NCBI RefSeq assembly: GCF_019655055.1
Contig: NZ_BPFA01000023.1
Coordinates: forward strand, 1-64,000
Direction: 5' to 3'
DNA length: 64,000 nucleotides
Source: Shewanella sp. MBTL60-112-B2
GTDB taxonomy: Bacteria > Pseudomonadota > Gammaproteobacteria > Enterobacterales > Shewanellaceae
Shown in pieces: positions 52,777 to 62,278 of this stretch (positions are counted from its first letter, which is position 1; every line of letters starts with the position of its first letter). Both the position numbers and the translations under genes were made by a program. The notes under the pieces are model-generated. The model was not told where the DNA came from and ran no database searches. It worked only from the letters and a program-made list of their open reading frames with translations.

Positions 52777-53580
52777 TTAACGGCCTGACGCAATCGCCCT
52801 ACGTGCAATTTTATCAATTAAGCCTGGGGCGATAATTTTAAAGAAGCGGCCTATTCGACCTCGAAAAGAAGTGATTAATAAACGTTGTCGTTTGGCAATC
52901 ACGGGTAACATCATTTGCGCACAAGCCTCTGCCGTCATGATCTTACTTTCCTGCATTGGCGTTGCCCCCAAGGGCTTACCTTGTTCATCAAGCGCGCGCT
53001 TATGGGTCTGGGTCACTACAAAGTCAGGGCAAATTACTGTCACAGCCACATTGTCATCGCTTAGTTCAATCCGCAATGAATCAAAAAAGCCAATTACAGC
53101 GTGCTTAGAAGCAGCATAACCCGAACGTGTTGGTACACCAGTCATACCTGTTAACGAGGCAACAGCGACGATTTGACCTTGGGTCTGTTTAAGGTAAGGA
53201 ATTGCGGCGTGGGTAAGATAGGCGGGGCCGAGATAGTTCACTTGCATGATCTGTGATAAAACGCTTAAGTCTTCAAGCTCATCAAAGCGTGACCACATGG
53301 TCATACCGGCATTATTGATTAAGATATCTAACTTACCAAACGCTTCGATACAAGCTTGGATTAGGCCAGTACATTCAACTTGGTCCGATACGTCAGCCAC
53401 ATGAACTAAAGGAGGATGGCCTAATTCAGCCAACTCCTTGGCCAAGGAGTTCAGCCGCTCGAGATTACGAGCGCTGATCACTAACTTGCATCCATATGGA
53501 GCAAGTGCCAGTGCTAACGCTCGCCCTATGCCTTCCGATGCACCAGTAATGATAATGACTTTATCTTTAAAGATTTGCAT
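52777..53580 (-). CDS. Short-chain dehydrogenase/reductase
   Basis: 267 residues, classical SDR. NAD(P)-binding TGASEGIGRALALAL (about 13), ADVSD, LVNNAGMT (written ILINNAGMT, about 91), and the catalytic Ser/Tyr/Lys in SLTGMTGVPTRSGYAASKHAV (Tyr about 157, Lys 161). The extra C-terminus (RLLITSFRGRIGRFFKIIAPG) is basic and amphipathic and could touch the membrane. Substrate unknown. Confidence 0.9.
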   Translation of the reverse strand: MQIFKDKVIIITGASEGIGRALALALAPYGCKLVISARNLERLNSLAKELAELGHPPLVHVADVSDQVECTGLIQACIEAFGKLDILINNAGMTMWSRFDELEDLSVLSQIMQVNYLGPAYLTHAAIPYLKQTQGQIVAVASLTGMTGVPTRSGYAASKHAVIGFFDSLRIELSDDNVAVTVICPDFVVTQTHKRALDEQGKPLGATPMQESKIMTAEACAQMMLPVIAKRQRLLITSFRGRIGRFFKIIAPGLIDKIARRAIASGR

Positions 53581-53677
53581 TTATAGCCTAACCATCAAAA
53601 TCGTTAATATGTTTAGCCCCTAAACCTCACACATAACAATCGAGATCGCAAATAGCTCCCTCTAAGAGCTATCAATG

Positions 53678-56251
53678 TTAAGCCATCAGTTTCTCAGGAG
53701 TCGAAAGCTTCTGATAGGCGTCTAAAGGCTGCGGCCTGCCAATACCGTAGCCCTGAGCATAGTTCACGCCAATCACCTCGAGTTTGTCGATAATCTCTTG
53801 GTTTTCGACAAACTCTGCCACCGTCTCAATCCCCATCACACGGCAAACATCGTTAACCGACTTAACGATGGCATAATCTTTAGCGTTACTGGCTAAATTT
53901 TTCACGAAACAACCGTCAATCTTAACGTAATCGACAGGCATCTCTTTAAGGTAGCCATAGGAGGCAAATCCGCTACCAAAGTCATCCAGAGCAAAGGCAA
54001 AGCCACGCTTGCGCAAGTCTAATAGCATCTTCATCGCTCGGCTGCGATTTTGAATGGCACTGGTTTCAGTGATCTCAAAACAGATACAGCTACTTGGCAC
54101 GCTAAAACGCTTTTGTTGACTCAAAATAAAGTCGACCATGCCCTCGGCGCCAAGGCTATTACCCGATAAATTAATTGATAGGCAATGGTCATCCCACAGC
54201 GCCTCATTTAAAGACAACCATAGGAAGGTCTTTCTAATGACCTCTTTATCCACGTCGACGATAAGTTTAAAGCGCTCTGCCGCTGCAATAAATTGTGCCG
54301 GAGGCAGAACTCGCCCTCCTGGTTCTTGGATCCTTAGTAGCACCTCAAGGCGCTGCCTATGGCTATGCGAAGAAAGACACTTTATCTTTTGGTAGTAGAG
54401 AATAAGCTCGTTGTGCTCAATCGCCTGCACGATTCTAACCGCCCATTTAGGCGCATTACGCTGATAACTTAAATCGATATCACGACCATCATAAAAGTAC
54501 ACCTGATTACTGCCCTTGCTCTTGGCTGCAAGACAGGCGATATCGGCATCTTTGAGCAGTCCAAGCAGATCGGTGTCTTTATTAAAGCGTGACAATGCCA
54601 CTCCAACGCTCACACCTACACGATAGCAAGTATCATTATGCGTTACCGTTTGGCGACCTACGCCGGCAATGATCTTCTTAATTAACTTAGCAACTGCTAG
54701 GGCTGAACTATCTTTAATGATCAAACCAAACTCATCGCCCCCTATGCGTCCCAATAGCATATTATCCGATAAGCAAGACTCAATCGATTTGGCCACCTTA
54801 TTAAGCATCTTATCACCTACGGTATGGCCACTGGAGTCATTGATGAGCTTAAACTGCTCCAGATCTAGGTAGACGACGGCTAGGGATTGGGATGATTGAG
54901 CATACTCAATAAAGCGCTCTTCAAAAGTGGCTCTATTGAGTAGACCCGTTACGGGATCTAAATAAGTTTGACGCTGAAGCTTACGCTTTAACAAGGCTTC
55001 TTGAGTCGTGTCTTTTAATACCAGCACGGCACCAATGATTTCCCCAGAGTGATTAGATAAATGTGTCAAGGTGCCACTCATTAACTTTGGAGTGTCACAA
55101 TTAAGGCGTAAAAGTATGGGCTCTACATTAAGCGGTACGCTTTGCAGAAAGGCGGTAACCTTCTCGCTTAAGCTTTGGTTATCTGGTAATAATTCATGGA
55201 TCCTCTTACCTAGTGCTTCTGCGGTACTCTGCTTCAATAGGCGCTCGGCATAAGGGTTGATATAGCTAACCTCAGCATTATTATCAGTCAAGATCACCGC
55301 CTCTGCAATAGACTCCAAGGTGACTTGAGATTGACTCTCTTGTCGATAGAGGTTCTCGAGTAGGTGATTAATACTCTTAGTGACCTGGCCAAACTCATTT
55401 TTGCCAGTCCCGTGAATACCCGCTCCGTTAATGTAAGCACGGCCTTTTAAGTCAAGACCTATGCCGCCTACTTGCTCAGAGAGTCTATTCAAAGGCCTAA
55501 ACACTGCATTTCTTAGCCAGATAAATACCACTAACTGTAATGCAATCACTAGCCCCAGCCCGCCTAGCGTTAGTAAGCTGTATTGCCACGCCATGCGCGA
55601 GAAGAATTGATTCGAGAAGGCAATAGAAAGGTGCACCGGTTCTTGATTAACAAGTGCAGGAAGAGCTAATTGAGCAGTAACAGTATTGGCAGTTAAAACC
55701 AGCCCAGGCTTAGCGCTTCCGGCTGCAATTGTTATTCGGGTAGCAAAATCGACAAAGCCTAATGTCGCTAGGTAATCATCTGTGAGCCGACTCATACTCA
55801 CTAGCCGCTCAGAATCGGCAGACTTAGCTTGAATGCTGATGAGATAAGCTAAAGCTGGAACCTTGTCGAAATATACCCCTGCCTTTGCCTGCTCGCTCGC
55901 AAGCAACGTCATTGGCAACTGTGAATCCATAGGCTGCTGCATATCGAGAGGTTCAAGTTTCCCCCCCTTAATTTGCAGCATATGAGTACTGCTAAATAAT
56001 GCATCCTCTGGCAATAGGTCTGTGGGATTACCTATTTGATAATTTATTGAAAAATTATCAAGCTGCAACTGAAAACGTTCGATATCACGGTCTACTTGAG
56101 ACTGAATGCTCTCTAGTTCTTTCTCGATGACATAACTACGTATAGCGTCAACTTCGCTGTGTAGCCAGGTCACTCCAGCTAAGCAAGCTAAAGCTAGGAG
56201 GGGGATACAGATCCCAAATATCACTAAGACAACTTTCTTGCCAATTTGCAT
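53678..56251 (-). CDS. Membrane GGDEF-EAL protein with periplasmic sensor
   Basis: 857 residues. Helix at about 8-30, a periplasmic sensor domain (about 31-225), a second helix (about 228-248), HAMP-like region, PAS (about 315-430), GGDEF and EAL domains. The cyclase motif is intact at 504-508, but the RxxD inhibitory site is absent (CLSDNMLLGRIGGDEF). The EAL position reads EVL (E636), with the Asn (INLSGNSLG), Glu (FEITET), DDFGSG, KIDG and AEFVE positions kept. It may act as cyclase, phosphodiesterase or receptor, as judged only by motifs. Single gene. Confidence 0.9.
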   Translation of the reverse strand: MQIGKKVVLVIFGICIPLLALACLAGVTWLHSEVDAIRSYVIEKELESIQSQVDRDIERFQLQLDNFSINYQIGNPTDLLPEDALFSSTHMLQIKGGKLEPLDMQQPMDSQLPMTLLASEQAKAGVYFDKVPALAYLISIQAKSADSERLVSMSRLTDDYLATLGFVDFATRITIAAGSAKPGLVLTANTVTAQLALPALVNQEPVHLSIAFSNQFFSRMAWQYSLLTLGGLGLVIALQLVVFIWLRNAVFRPLNRLSEQVGGIGLDLKGRAYINGAGIHGTGKNEFGQVTKSINHLLENLYRQESQSQVTLESIAEAVILTDNNAEVSYINPYAERLLKQSTAEALGKRIHELLPDNQSLSEKVTAFLQSVPLNVEPILLRLNCDTPKLMSGTLTHLSNHSGEIIGAVLVLKDTTQEALLKRKLQRQTYLDPVTGLLNRATFEERFIEYAQSSQSLAVVYLDLEQFKLINDSSGHTVGDKMLNKVAKSIESCLSDNMLLGRIGGDEFGLIIKDSSALAVAKLIKKIIAGVGRQTVTHNDTCYRVGVSVGVALSRFNKDTDLLGLLKDADIACLAAKSKGSNQVYFYDGRDIDLSYQRNAPKWAVRIVQAIEHNELILYYQKIKCLSSHSHRQRLEVLLRIQEPGGRVLPPAQFIAAAERFKLIVDVDKEVIRKTFLWLSLNEALWDDHCLSINLSGNSLGAEGMVDFILSQQKRFSVPSSCICFEITETSAIQNRSRAMKMLLDLRKRGFAFALDDFGSGFASYGYLKEMPVDYVKIDGCFVKNLASNAKDYAIVKSVNDVCRVMGIETVAEFVENQEIIDKLEVIGVNYAQGYGIGRPQPLDAYQKLSTPEKLMA

Positions 56252-56504
56252 CTGAGGACAACTTCTCTAATTCAAAACCCGCCAGTCACTCTGGCTACGA
56301 CTTGGTTTGTGTGAGCAAACTACCCTATATCCTCCACAGATAATACCTGTATGTGTAACAGTCGTTGATAAAAACATCAACAAACTCACTATCATTATTG
56401 AATCTCATCTTTTATTGCAAATAATCATCAATCTGCCGCTGTATTTTCTCAAAATACATTTAATACAAACTGAATAATGGGAAATAAAATCAAACGACAG
56501 AAAC
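56252..56504. other. Promoter region of the GGDEF-EAL gene
   Basis: 253 bp (325 with the hemE terminator), AT-rich. Nothing else seen. Confidence 0.4.
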
Positions 56505-56535
56505 AATAAAGGCCCAGTAAACTGAGCCTTTATTC
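56505..56535 (-). terminator. Terminator of hemE
   Basis: AATAAAGGC...GCCTTTATT with an inner CAG-TAAA-CTG and one mismatch; T-rich on the minus strand. Confidence 0.7.
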
Positions 56536-56576
56536 ATACCAAACAATGGTAAGTCATTCGCCGATAGGCGAGCTAA

Positions 56577-57641
56577 TTACTTGTGGTACTTAGCTGATAA
56601 CTCATGTACTGAGTTAATGAATGAACCTGCGCGTTCTGGATCAACGTGCTGGTGAATACCATGGCCCAAGTTAAATACGTGACCAGTACCTTCACCGTAA
56701 GAAGAAAGGATTTGATCCACTTCTTGATGAATGCGCTCTGGCGTACCGTAAAGTACTGATGGGTCCATGTTACCTTGTAGAGCAACTTTATGACCAACAC
56801 GGCGACGTGCATCACCGATATCTACAGTCCAGTCTAGACCTAGTGCGTCACAGCCTGTTTCAGCCATAGACTCAAGCCATAGTCCGCCACCTTTAGTGAA
56901 CAGAGTAACTGGTACTTGGCGACCGTCTGCATGGCGAGTTAGACCATCAACGATTTTTTGCATGTAACGTAGAGAGAATTCACGGTATGCGTGGTGAGAA
57001 AGCGCGCCACCCCATGAATCGAAAATCATTAGAGACTGTGCACCGTTTGCAACTTGAGCGTTCAAGTACAAAGTCACAGAGTCAGCTAGCTTATCTAGTA
57101 GCATGTGCAAAGTAGCTGGCTCTTCGTAAGCCATCTTCTTGATCTTTTCAAATGCCTTGCTAGAACCGCCTTCAACCATGTAAGTCGCTAGTGTCCAAGG
57201 TGAACCAGAGAAACCAATTAAAGGTACTTCGCCTTTTAGTTCACGACGAATAGTGCTTACAGCACGCATTACATAGCCAAGCTCGTCTTCTGGATCTGGG
57301 ATGCAAAGCTTTTTGATTGAATCGATTGTATCTGTAGGACGTTCGAAACGTGGGCCTTCGCCAGTTTCAAAGTACAGGCCTAAGCCCATTGCATCAGGAA
57401 TAGTTAGAATGTCTGAGAACAAGATAGCCGCATCTAAGTCGTAGCGACGTAGAGGTTGAAGAGTCACTTCACAAGCTAAGTCTTGGTTCTTACAAAGAGA
57501 CATGAAGTCGCCAGCTTCTGCGCGGGTGGCTTTATATTCTGGAAGGTAACGGCCAGCTTGACGCATCATCCAGACAGGAGTTCTATCGACAGGCTGTTTT
57601 AATAACGCACGTAAATAACGATCATTCTTTAATTCTGCCAT
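56577..57641 (-). CDS. hemE: Uroporphyrinogen decarboxylase
   Basis: 354 residues. N-terminal signature TPVWMMRQAGRYLPEYKATRA, then the catalytic Asp in LFSDILTIPDAMGLGL, GFSGSPWTLATYMVEGG, and GLDWTVDIGDAR and NLGHGIHQHVDPE near the end. It removes the four acetate carboxyls of uroporphyrinogen III to give coproporphyrinogen III for haem. High haem demand fits the cytochromes in the window. Single gene. Confidence 0.97.
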   Translation of the reverse strand: MAELKNDRYLRALLKQPVDRTPVWMMRQAGRYLPEYKATRAEAGDFMSLCKNQDLACEVTLQPLRRYDLDAAILFSDILTIPDAMGLGLYFETGEGPRFERPTDTIDSIKKLCIPDPEDELGYVMRAVSTIRRELKGEVPLIGFSGSPWTLATYMVEGGSSKAFEKIKKMAYEEPATLHMLLDKLADSVTLYLNAQVANGAQSLMIFDSWGGALSHHAYREFSLRYMQKIVDGLTRHADGRQVPVTLFTKGGGLWLESMAETGCDALGLDWTVDIGDARRRVGHKVALQGNMDPSVLYGTPERIHQEVDQILSSYGEGTGHVFNLGHGIHQHVDPERAGSFINSVHELSAKYHK

Positions 57642-57906
57642 TTGGCTTGATTCCTAAACTTATAGTGATATCCGCTTGGGGCAGTAGTTTAGCATTTACG
57701 TTAATAAAGTAACCTCTATAGGTAAAATAATGTGACAAGTAACGCGACAAATTCTGCCAACTCGGAGGCAGTTAACATTATTGGCTTATATAACAGGCCC
57801 AATTACTTGCTCCTAAGCGCAGTTCACAGCTTTCAGTAAAAACGTGAAATAGATTCACAACCTAGCTTAACCTAAGCTGTACAGTTCGCAATGTGACAGA
57901 AAAAAG

Positions 57907-57935
57907 TTGCACCTAAGTGCTAGCTTTGGTATAAA
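57907..57935 (+). promoter_or_regulatory. Sigma-70 promoter of the candidate sRNA
   Basis: TTGCAC, 17-bp spacer, TATAAA: near-consensus, 7 nt before the predicted start of the RNA. Immediately upstream AATGTGA (about 57890) is a CRP half-site. Confidence 0.65.
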
Positions 57936-57941
57936 AAGTCT

Positions 57942-58035
57942 GCGCTAGCAAGAACAATCAAGAAGCTCGTCGCATCGAGCCCGCTACAAACTTTACTCGC
58001 CCAGCGATAGCTTTCTATCGCTGGGCATTTTATTT
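57942..58035 (+). ncRNA. Candidate intergenic small RNA (hemE-rsd)
   Basis: About 94 nt. After a near-consensus promoter, the transcript would have an A-rich unpaired stretch (CAAGAACAATCAAGAAG) suited to Hfq, a small hairpin GCTCG-TCGCAT-CGAGC, and a terminator GCCCAGCGATAG-CTTT-CTATCGCTGGGC with ATTTTATTTTA. No ORF fits. It could alternatively be an attenuated rsd leader, but it ends 137 nt before rsd. I do not recognise it as a known sRNA. Confidence 0.62.
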
Positions 58036-58172
58036 TATAGCACTTTGTTCACAATCCTTCCTCTGGTATGTCCATTTAGCATTTCCTCATAAATTGGCCA
58101 AAAATGGTTGATCAAAACTACATTTTTCCCCTACATTAGAAGTACAGAGAAGGATTCTTAACGGGGAAGATC

Positions 58173-58640
58173 ATGCTAAGAAAGTTAGAGAAAGCCGAAC
58201 AAAAATGGGGCGGCTCAAATACTCTTATAGATCAATGGTTAAATAATCGGCGCAACTTGCTTATTAACTATTGCCAGATTGCTGGGATCCCGCCGTATGA
58301 GGAAACTGACAAATCACTACCCGCCTTTGACTCAGTCAAACAGTTTTGTGACCAATTGATGGATTATGTGTCAGAAGGCCATTTTGAGATCTATAACCAA
58401 GTGGTAACCGCTTGCGAAAAGAATGGTAGCTCAAGCCAAGAACTCGCTCAGCAACTGGTTCCGCAGATCAGCGAGACCACGGATACCGCTCTAGATTTCA
58501 ATGATAAATATACTGAAGCCGATGACGAGCAAGTGCTGTTCCATTTAGACAAAGATTTATCTTCTTTAGGTCATGCAATGGAAACTCGCTTTGAGTTAGA
58601 AGATAAACTGTTAGAAGTACTACATAGCAAGCATTCTTAA
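58173..58640 (+). CDS. rsd: Rsd/AlgQ anti-sigma-D regulator
   Basis: 155 residues. Family pattern MLRKLEKAEQKWGG, IDQWLNNRRNLLINYC, SVKQFCDQLMDYVSEGHFEIY and FELEDKLLEVLH. Rsd binds the housekeeping sigma factor and frees core RNA polymerase for alternative sigma factors in stationary phase. It is next to hemE, as in enterobacteria. Start has GGGGAAG upstream. Confidence 0.92.
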   Translation: MLRKLEKAEQKWGGSNTLIDQWLNNRRNLLINYCQIAGIPPYEETDKSLPAFDSVKQFCDQLMDYVSEGHFEIYNQVVTACEKNGSSSQELAQQLVPQISETTDTALDFNDKYTEADDEQVLFHLDKDLSSLGHAMETRFELEDKLLEVLHSKHS

Positions 58641-58651
58641 GACTCAAAAAA

Positions 58652-58687
58652 GGTTCTAGGTTCTAGGTTCTAGGTTCTAGGTTCTAG
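58652..58687. repeat. Heptamer tandem repeat (GGTTCTA)n, copy C
   Basis: Five copies of GGTTCTA plus one base, perfectly tandem, 12 nt after the rsd stop codon. Same unit as at 3155-3177 and 3357-3381. Confidence 0.92.
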
Positions 58688-58705
58688 CAAAATAAAAATG
58701 AATTA

Positions 58706-58735
58706 AAAAAGGCCAGCTGATTAGCTGGCCTTTTT
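58706..58735 (+). terminator. Terminator of rsd
   Basis: AAAAAGGCCAGCT-GATT-AGCTGGCCTTTTT. Confidence 0.88.
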
Positions 58736-58754
58736 AGTGCTTCAATCTAGCTCA

Positions 58755-59079
58755 TACCAATCGGTATAAGAAGTTGCTCTACTCAGAGCGTTTTTGGCAA
58801 ACTAATTCAAGGCGAATAACTGAAGGAATGGTTGCTCCCTTGTGAAGTTATTCAACGCAGAAGTAGGAAGCCAAAAACACTCCAGAATGGCGAGTTTTAG
58901 CGGCTCTGATACTGCGACTCTTGATAAAAAGAGGAAGCTTGAACCTAGTTTAACTATGCTCTGCACTCGTTGCGAGTTGCATGGATGCAGCGAATGTCAT
59001 TAAAGCAGGAGCACTTAATGACCTTGTCTCAGTGCCGCTAAATTCTCGCTGAGCGACCAAATCTTTATACTAATTGGTA
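58755..59079. mobile_element. MITE-like non-autonomous element, copy 2
   Basis: 325 bp with ends TACCAATCGGTATAA and TTATACTAATTGGTA, almost identical to 7671-7933 over the outer 160 and 70 bp, with an extra 60 or so bp in the middle. No transposase. Lies after the rsd terminator. Here the site that is a TGA stop in copy 1 reads TGG. Confidence 0.85.
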
Positions 59080-59213
59080 TAACTACGCTTAGCCAATAAA
59101 CACGGCATTAAAATTACACCAATCATAACGCGACCAATTAGCGAGCAGGAGTTCACTGATGCTGCCAATGCATTCCGGCTAGAAAACTGCATTTTTAAGC
59201 TGTCGCTGAAAAC

Positions 59214-59243
59214 AAAAAAGCCTGCTAGTAAGCAGGCTTTTTT
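59214..59243. terminator. Terminator of acnB
   Basis: AAAAAAGCCTGCT-AGTA-AGCAGGCTTTTTT, 34 nt after the acnB stop on the minus strand. Confidence 0.9.
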
Positions 59244-59276
59244 CGGACTAGACACACACAGGTTTAAATCAATTGA

Positions 59277-61874
59277 TTAAACTGCTGATTGGAAAATCAC
59301 TTCATCAGCTTTTGCTGTGTACGACGCAATTTGATCAAAGTTCAGGTAACGATAAGTGTCAGCTGCAGTTGCATCTAACTCTTTAGCGTATGTCTGATAC
59401 TCATCTGGTGATGGTAAACGACCAAGTAGTGCAGCAACTGCCGCTAGTTCTGCAGATGCTAAGTAAACATTAGCACCTGTACCTAGACGGTTCGGGAAGT
59501 TACGTGTAGAAGTTGAAACTACCGTAGCACCTTCAGCAACACGTGCTTGGTTACCCATACATAATGAACAACCTGGGATCTCAATACGTGCACCAACACG
59601 GCCGAAGATTGCGTAGTAGCCCTCTTCTGTTAGCTGGTCGCGGTCCATCTTAGTTGGCGGCGCAATCCACAAACGTGTTGGCAAAGTGGTAGCAAACTTA
59701 TCAAGCATCTTACCCGTTGCACGGAAATGACCGATGTTAGTCATACAAGAACCAACGAATACTTCGTCAATCTTAGTATCTACAACTGAAGACAGTAGGA
59801 TCGCATCATCTGGGTCGTTTGGCGCACAAAGAATAGGCTCTTTGATATCAGCTAAATCGATTTCAATCACTTCTGCGTATTCAGCATCGCCATCCGCTTC
59901 CATCAGCTCAGGGTTTGATAACCATTCCTGCATAGCAGTGATACGACGCTCGATAGTACGACGATCGCCGTAACCCTCACTAATCATCCACTTAAGCATA
60001 ACGATGTTTGAGTTTAAGTACTCAATGATAGGCTCTTTATCAAGCTTAATGGTACAACCTGCAGCGCTGCGCTCAGCTGACGCATCTGAAAGCTCAAATG
60101 CTTGCTCAACTTTAAGCTGCTCAAGACCTTCAATCTCAAGGACGCGACCAGAGAAAGCGTTGATCTTACCTTTCTTCTCAACAGTCAACAGACCCATTTC
60201 AATCGCTTTATGCGGGATAGCATGTACCAAATCACGTAGCGTGATACCAGGCTGCATCTCACCTTTAAAGCGAACCAAGATTGATTCTGGCATATCAAGC
60301 GGCATCACACCGGTTGCAGCAGCGAATGCCACAAGACCTGAACCGGCAGGGAATGAAATACCAATAGGGAAACGCGTATGCGAGTCACCGCCAGTACCAA
60401 CGGTATCAGGCAGAAGCATGCGGTTTAACCAAGAGTGAATAACGCCGTCACCTGGGCGCAGTGCAACACCGCCACGATTCATAATGAAATCAGGTAGTGT
60501 GTGGTGCGTGTTCACGTCAACTGGCTTTGGATAAGCCGCTGTATGGCAGAAAGACTGCATGGTTAGGTCTGCACTGAAACCAAGACAAGCTAGATCTTTA
60601 AGCTCATCACGGGTCATAGGACCTGTAGTATCTTGCGAACCAACAGAGGTCATCTTAGGTTCACAGTATTGGCCTGGACGAATACCAGTAACACCACACG
60701 CTTTACCTACCATCTTCTGTGCAAGGGTAAAGCCCTTACCTGTGTCAGCCACATCTTGTGGACGCACAAATTCAGCAGATGCTTCAAGATTTAGCGTTTC
60801 ACGAGCACGGTCTGTTAGACCACGACCAATGATTAATGGGATACGGCCACCGGCGCGGACTTCATCCATTAATACGTCAGTTTTCAATGAGAACTCAGAA
60901 ATCACTTCTTCAGAGCCATGACGCTTAACAACACCTTGGTATGGATAGATGTCGATAACATCGCCCATTTCCATCTTGCTAACATCTAGCTCGATTGGCA
61001 ATGCGCCCGCATCTTCCATAGTGTTGAAGAAGATTGGCGCGATCTTACCACCTAAGCAGAAACCACCAGCACGCTTGTTTGGTACATTAGGGATATCATC
61101 ACCCATAAACCAAAGCACTGAGTTAGTTGCTGATTTACGAGACGAACCCGTACCAACAACGTCACCTACGTAAACTAATGGGAAACCTTTTTGTTTAAGT
61201 GACTCAATCTCTTTGATTGGACCAATAGTACCTGCTTCGTCAGGCACGATACCTTCACGGGCATTCTTTAGCATCGCTAATGCGTGCAATGGAATGTCTG
61301 GACGTGACCATGCATCTGGTGCTGGAGATAAGTCATCGGTATTAGTCTCACCAGAGACTTTAAATACAGTCAGAGAGATTTTTTCAGCAAGTTTAGGACG
61401 CGATAGGAACCATTTAGCGTCGGCCCAAGCGTGAACAACTTGCTTAGCGTAATCATTACCTGCTTGCATTTTTTCCACTACATCGTGGAAAGAATCAAAC
61501 ATTAATAGTGTGTGCGAAAGCGCTTCAACGGCTAATGGTGCTTGCGCTTCATTATCTAGCTGAGCAATCAGTGGTTCGATGTTGTAACCACCTTGCATAG
61601 TGCCAAGCAGCTCAACAGCGCGCTCTGATGACAAGATTGAAGATGATACTTCGCCTTTTGCGACAGCATCCAAAAAGCCCGCTTTTACATAAGCGGCTTC
61701 ATCAACACCTGGTGGGATACGGTTTTCTAGCAGATCAAGAATGACAGCTTCTTCACCTGCAGGTGGATTCTTTACCAATTCGACTAGCTGTGCCACTTGT
61801 TGGGCATCTAGTGGCTTAGGGACTACGCCCTCTGAAGCACGTTCTGCGACGTGTTTACGATATGCTTCTAGCAC
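59277..61874 (-). CDS. acnB: Aconitate hydratase B
   Basis: 865 residues, full length. N-terminal HEAT-like domain (MLEAYRKHVAERASEGV), then swivelling and core domains. [4Fe-4S] cysteines occur in GSCMTNIGHFRATG and GCSLCMGNQARV; further segments are DTTGPMTRDEL and GGDSHTRFPIGIS. It interconverts citrate and isocitrate in the TCA cycle; the apo-form of AcnB can bind mRNA in other bacteria. Single gene. Confidence 0.97.
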   Translation of the reverse strand: MLEAYRKHVAERASEGVVPKPLDAQQVAQLVELVKNPPAGEEAVILDLLENRIPPGVDEAAYVKAGFLDAVAKGEVSSSILSSERAVELLGTMQGGYNIEPLIAQLDNEAQAPLAVEALSHTLLMFDSFHDVVEKMQAGNDYAKQVVHAWADAKWFLSRPKLAEKISLTVFKVSGETNTDDLSPAPDAWSRPDIPLHALAMLKNAREGIVPDEAGTIGPIKEIESLKQKGFPLVYVGDVVGTGSSRKSATNSVLWFMGDDIPNVPNKRAGGFCLGGKIAPIFFNTMEDAGALPIELDVSKMEMGDVIDIYPYQGVVKRHGSEEVISEFSLKTDVLMDEVRAGGRIPLIIGRGLTDRARETLNLEASAEFVRPQDVADTGKGFTLAQKMVGKACGVTGIRPGQYCEPKMTSVGSQDTTGPMTRDELKDLACLGFSADLTMQSFCHTAAYPKPVDVNTHHTLPDFIMNRGGVALRPGDGVIHSWLNRMLLPDTVGTGGDSHTRFPIGISFPAGSGLVAFAAATGVMPLDMPESILVRFKGEMQPGITLRDLVHAIPHKAIEMGLLTVEKKGKINAFSGRVLEIEGLEQLKVEQAFELSDASAERSAAGCTIKLDKEPIIEYLNSNIVMLKWMISEGYGDRRTIERRITAMQEWLSNPELMEADGDAEYAEVIEIDLADIKEPILCAPNDPDDAILLSSVVDTKIDEVFVGSCMTNIGHFRATGKMLDKFATTLPTRLWIAPPTKMDRDQLTEEGYYAIFGRVGARIEIPGCSLCMGNQARVAEGATVVSTSTRNFPNRLGTGANVYLASAELAAVAALLGRLPSPDEYQTYAKELDATAADTYRYLNFDQIASYTAKADEVIFQSAV

Positions 61875-62278
61875 GGCAACCTTCCTTTTGTTTTGGCGTT
61901 CTTACAGCGAAACTGCTCGTCTTCAAATTGAAACTGACAGCTCGGCAGGTTCGACCCTTTATTTCGAGCGCTATTATACTACAGCTTTGCAAAAGTATGA
62001 ATCTGATCACGTTTCCACAAAAGCAAAACAACGCTCGTTCGACATCTCGGGCTATACAGTAAAGCTATTCTACTAAAAAGAAAACTAGACCATAGTTTGA
62101 AACATTGATCTAAATTATATAAATCATATATTTAAATTAAGTTACCGGCTATTTTATCAAGCGTTATAGGTCAAAAAATCCTGTGCTTAGGCTCGAGATA
62201 ATCGTATGATTATTCGTAAACTATGGCATTTACACAGCTAATATTCACCAAAGTTATAATGAACATAATTGGATACCT
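61875..62278. other. Divergent intergenic region acnB / hxpB
   Basis: 404 bp, promoters of both genes. AT-rich stretch 62100-62160. I see no gene or clear operator. Confidence 0.4.

Noticed and set aside
59070..59255. 61-codon minus-strand ORF overlapping the second MITE copy and the acnB terminator
   Set aside because: It lies in the MITE and terminator, has no ribosome site and no family resemblance.
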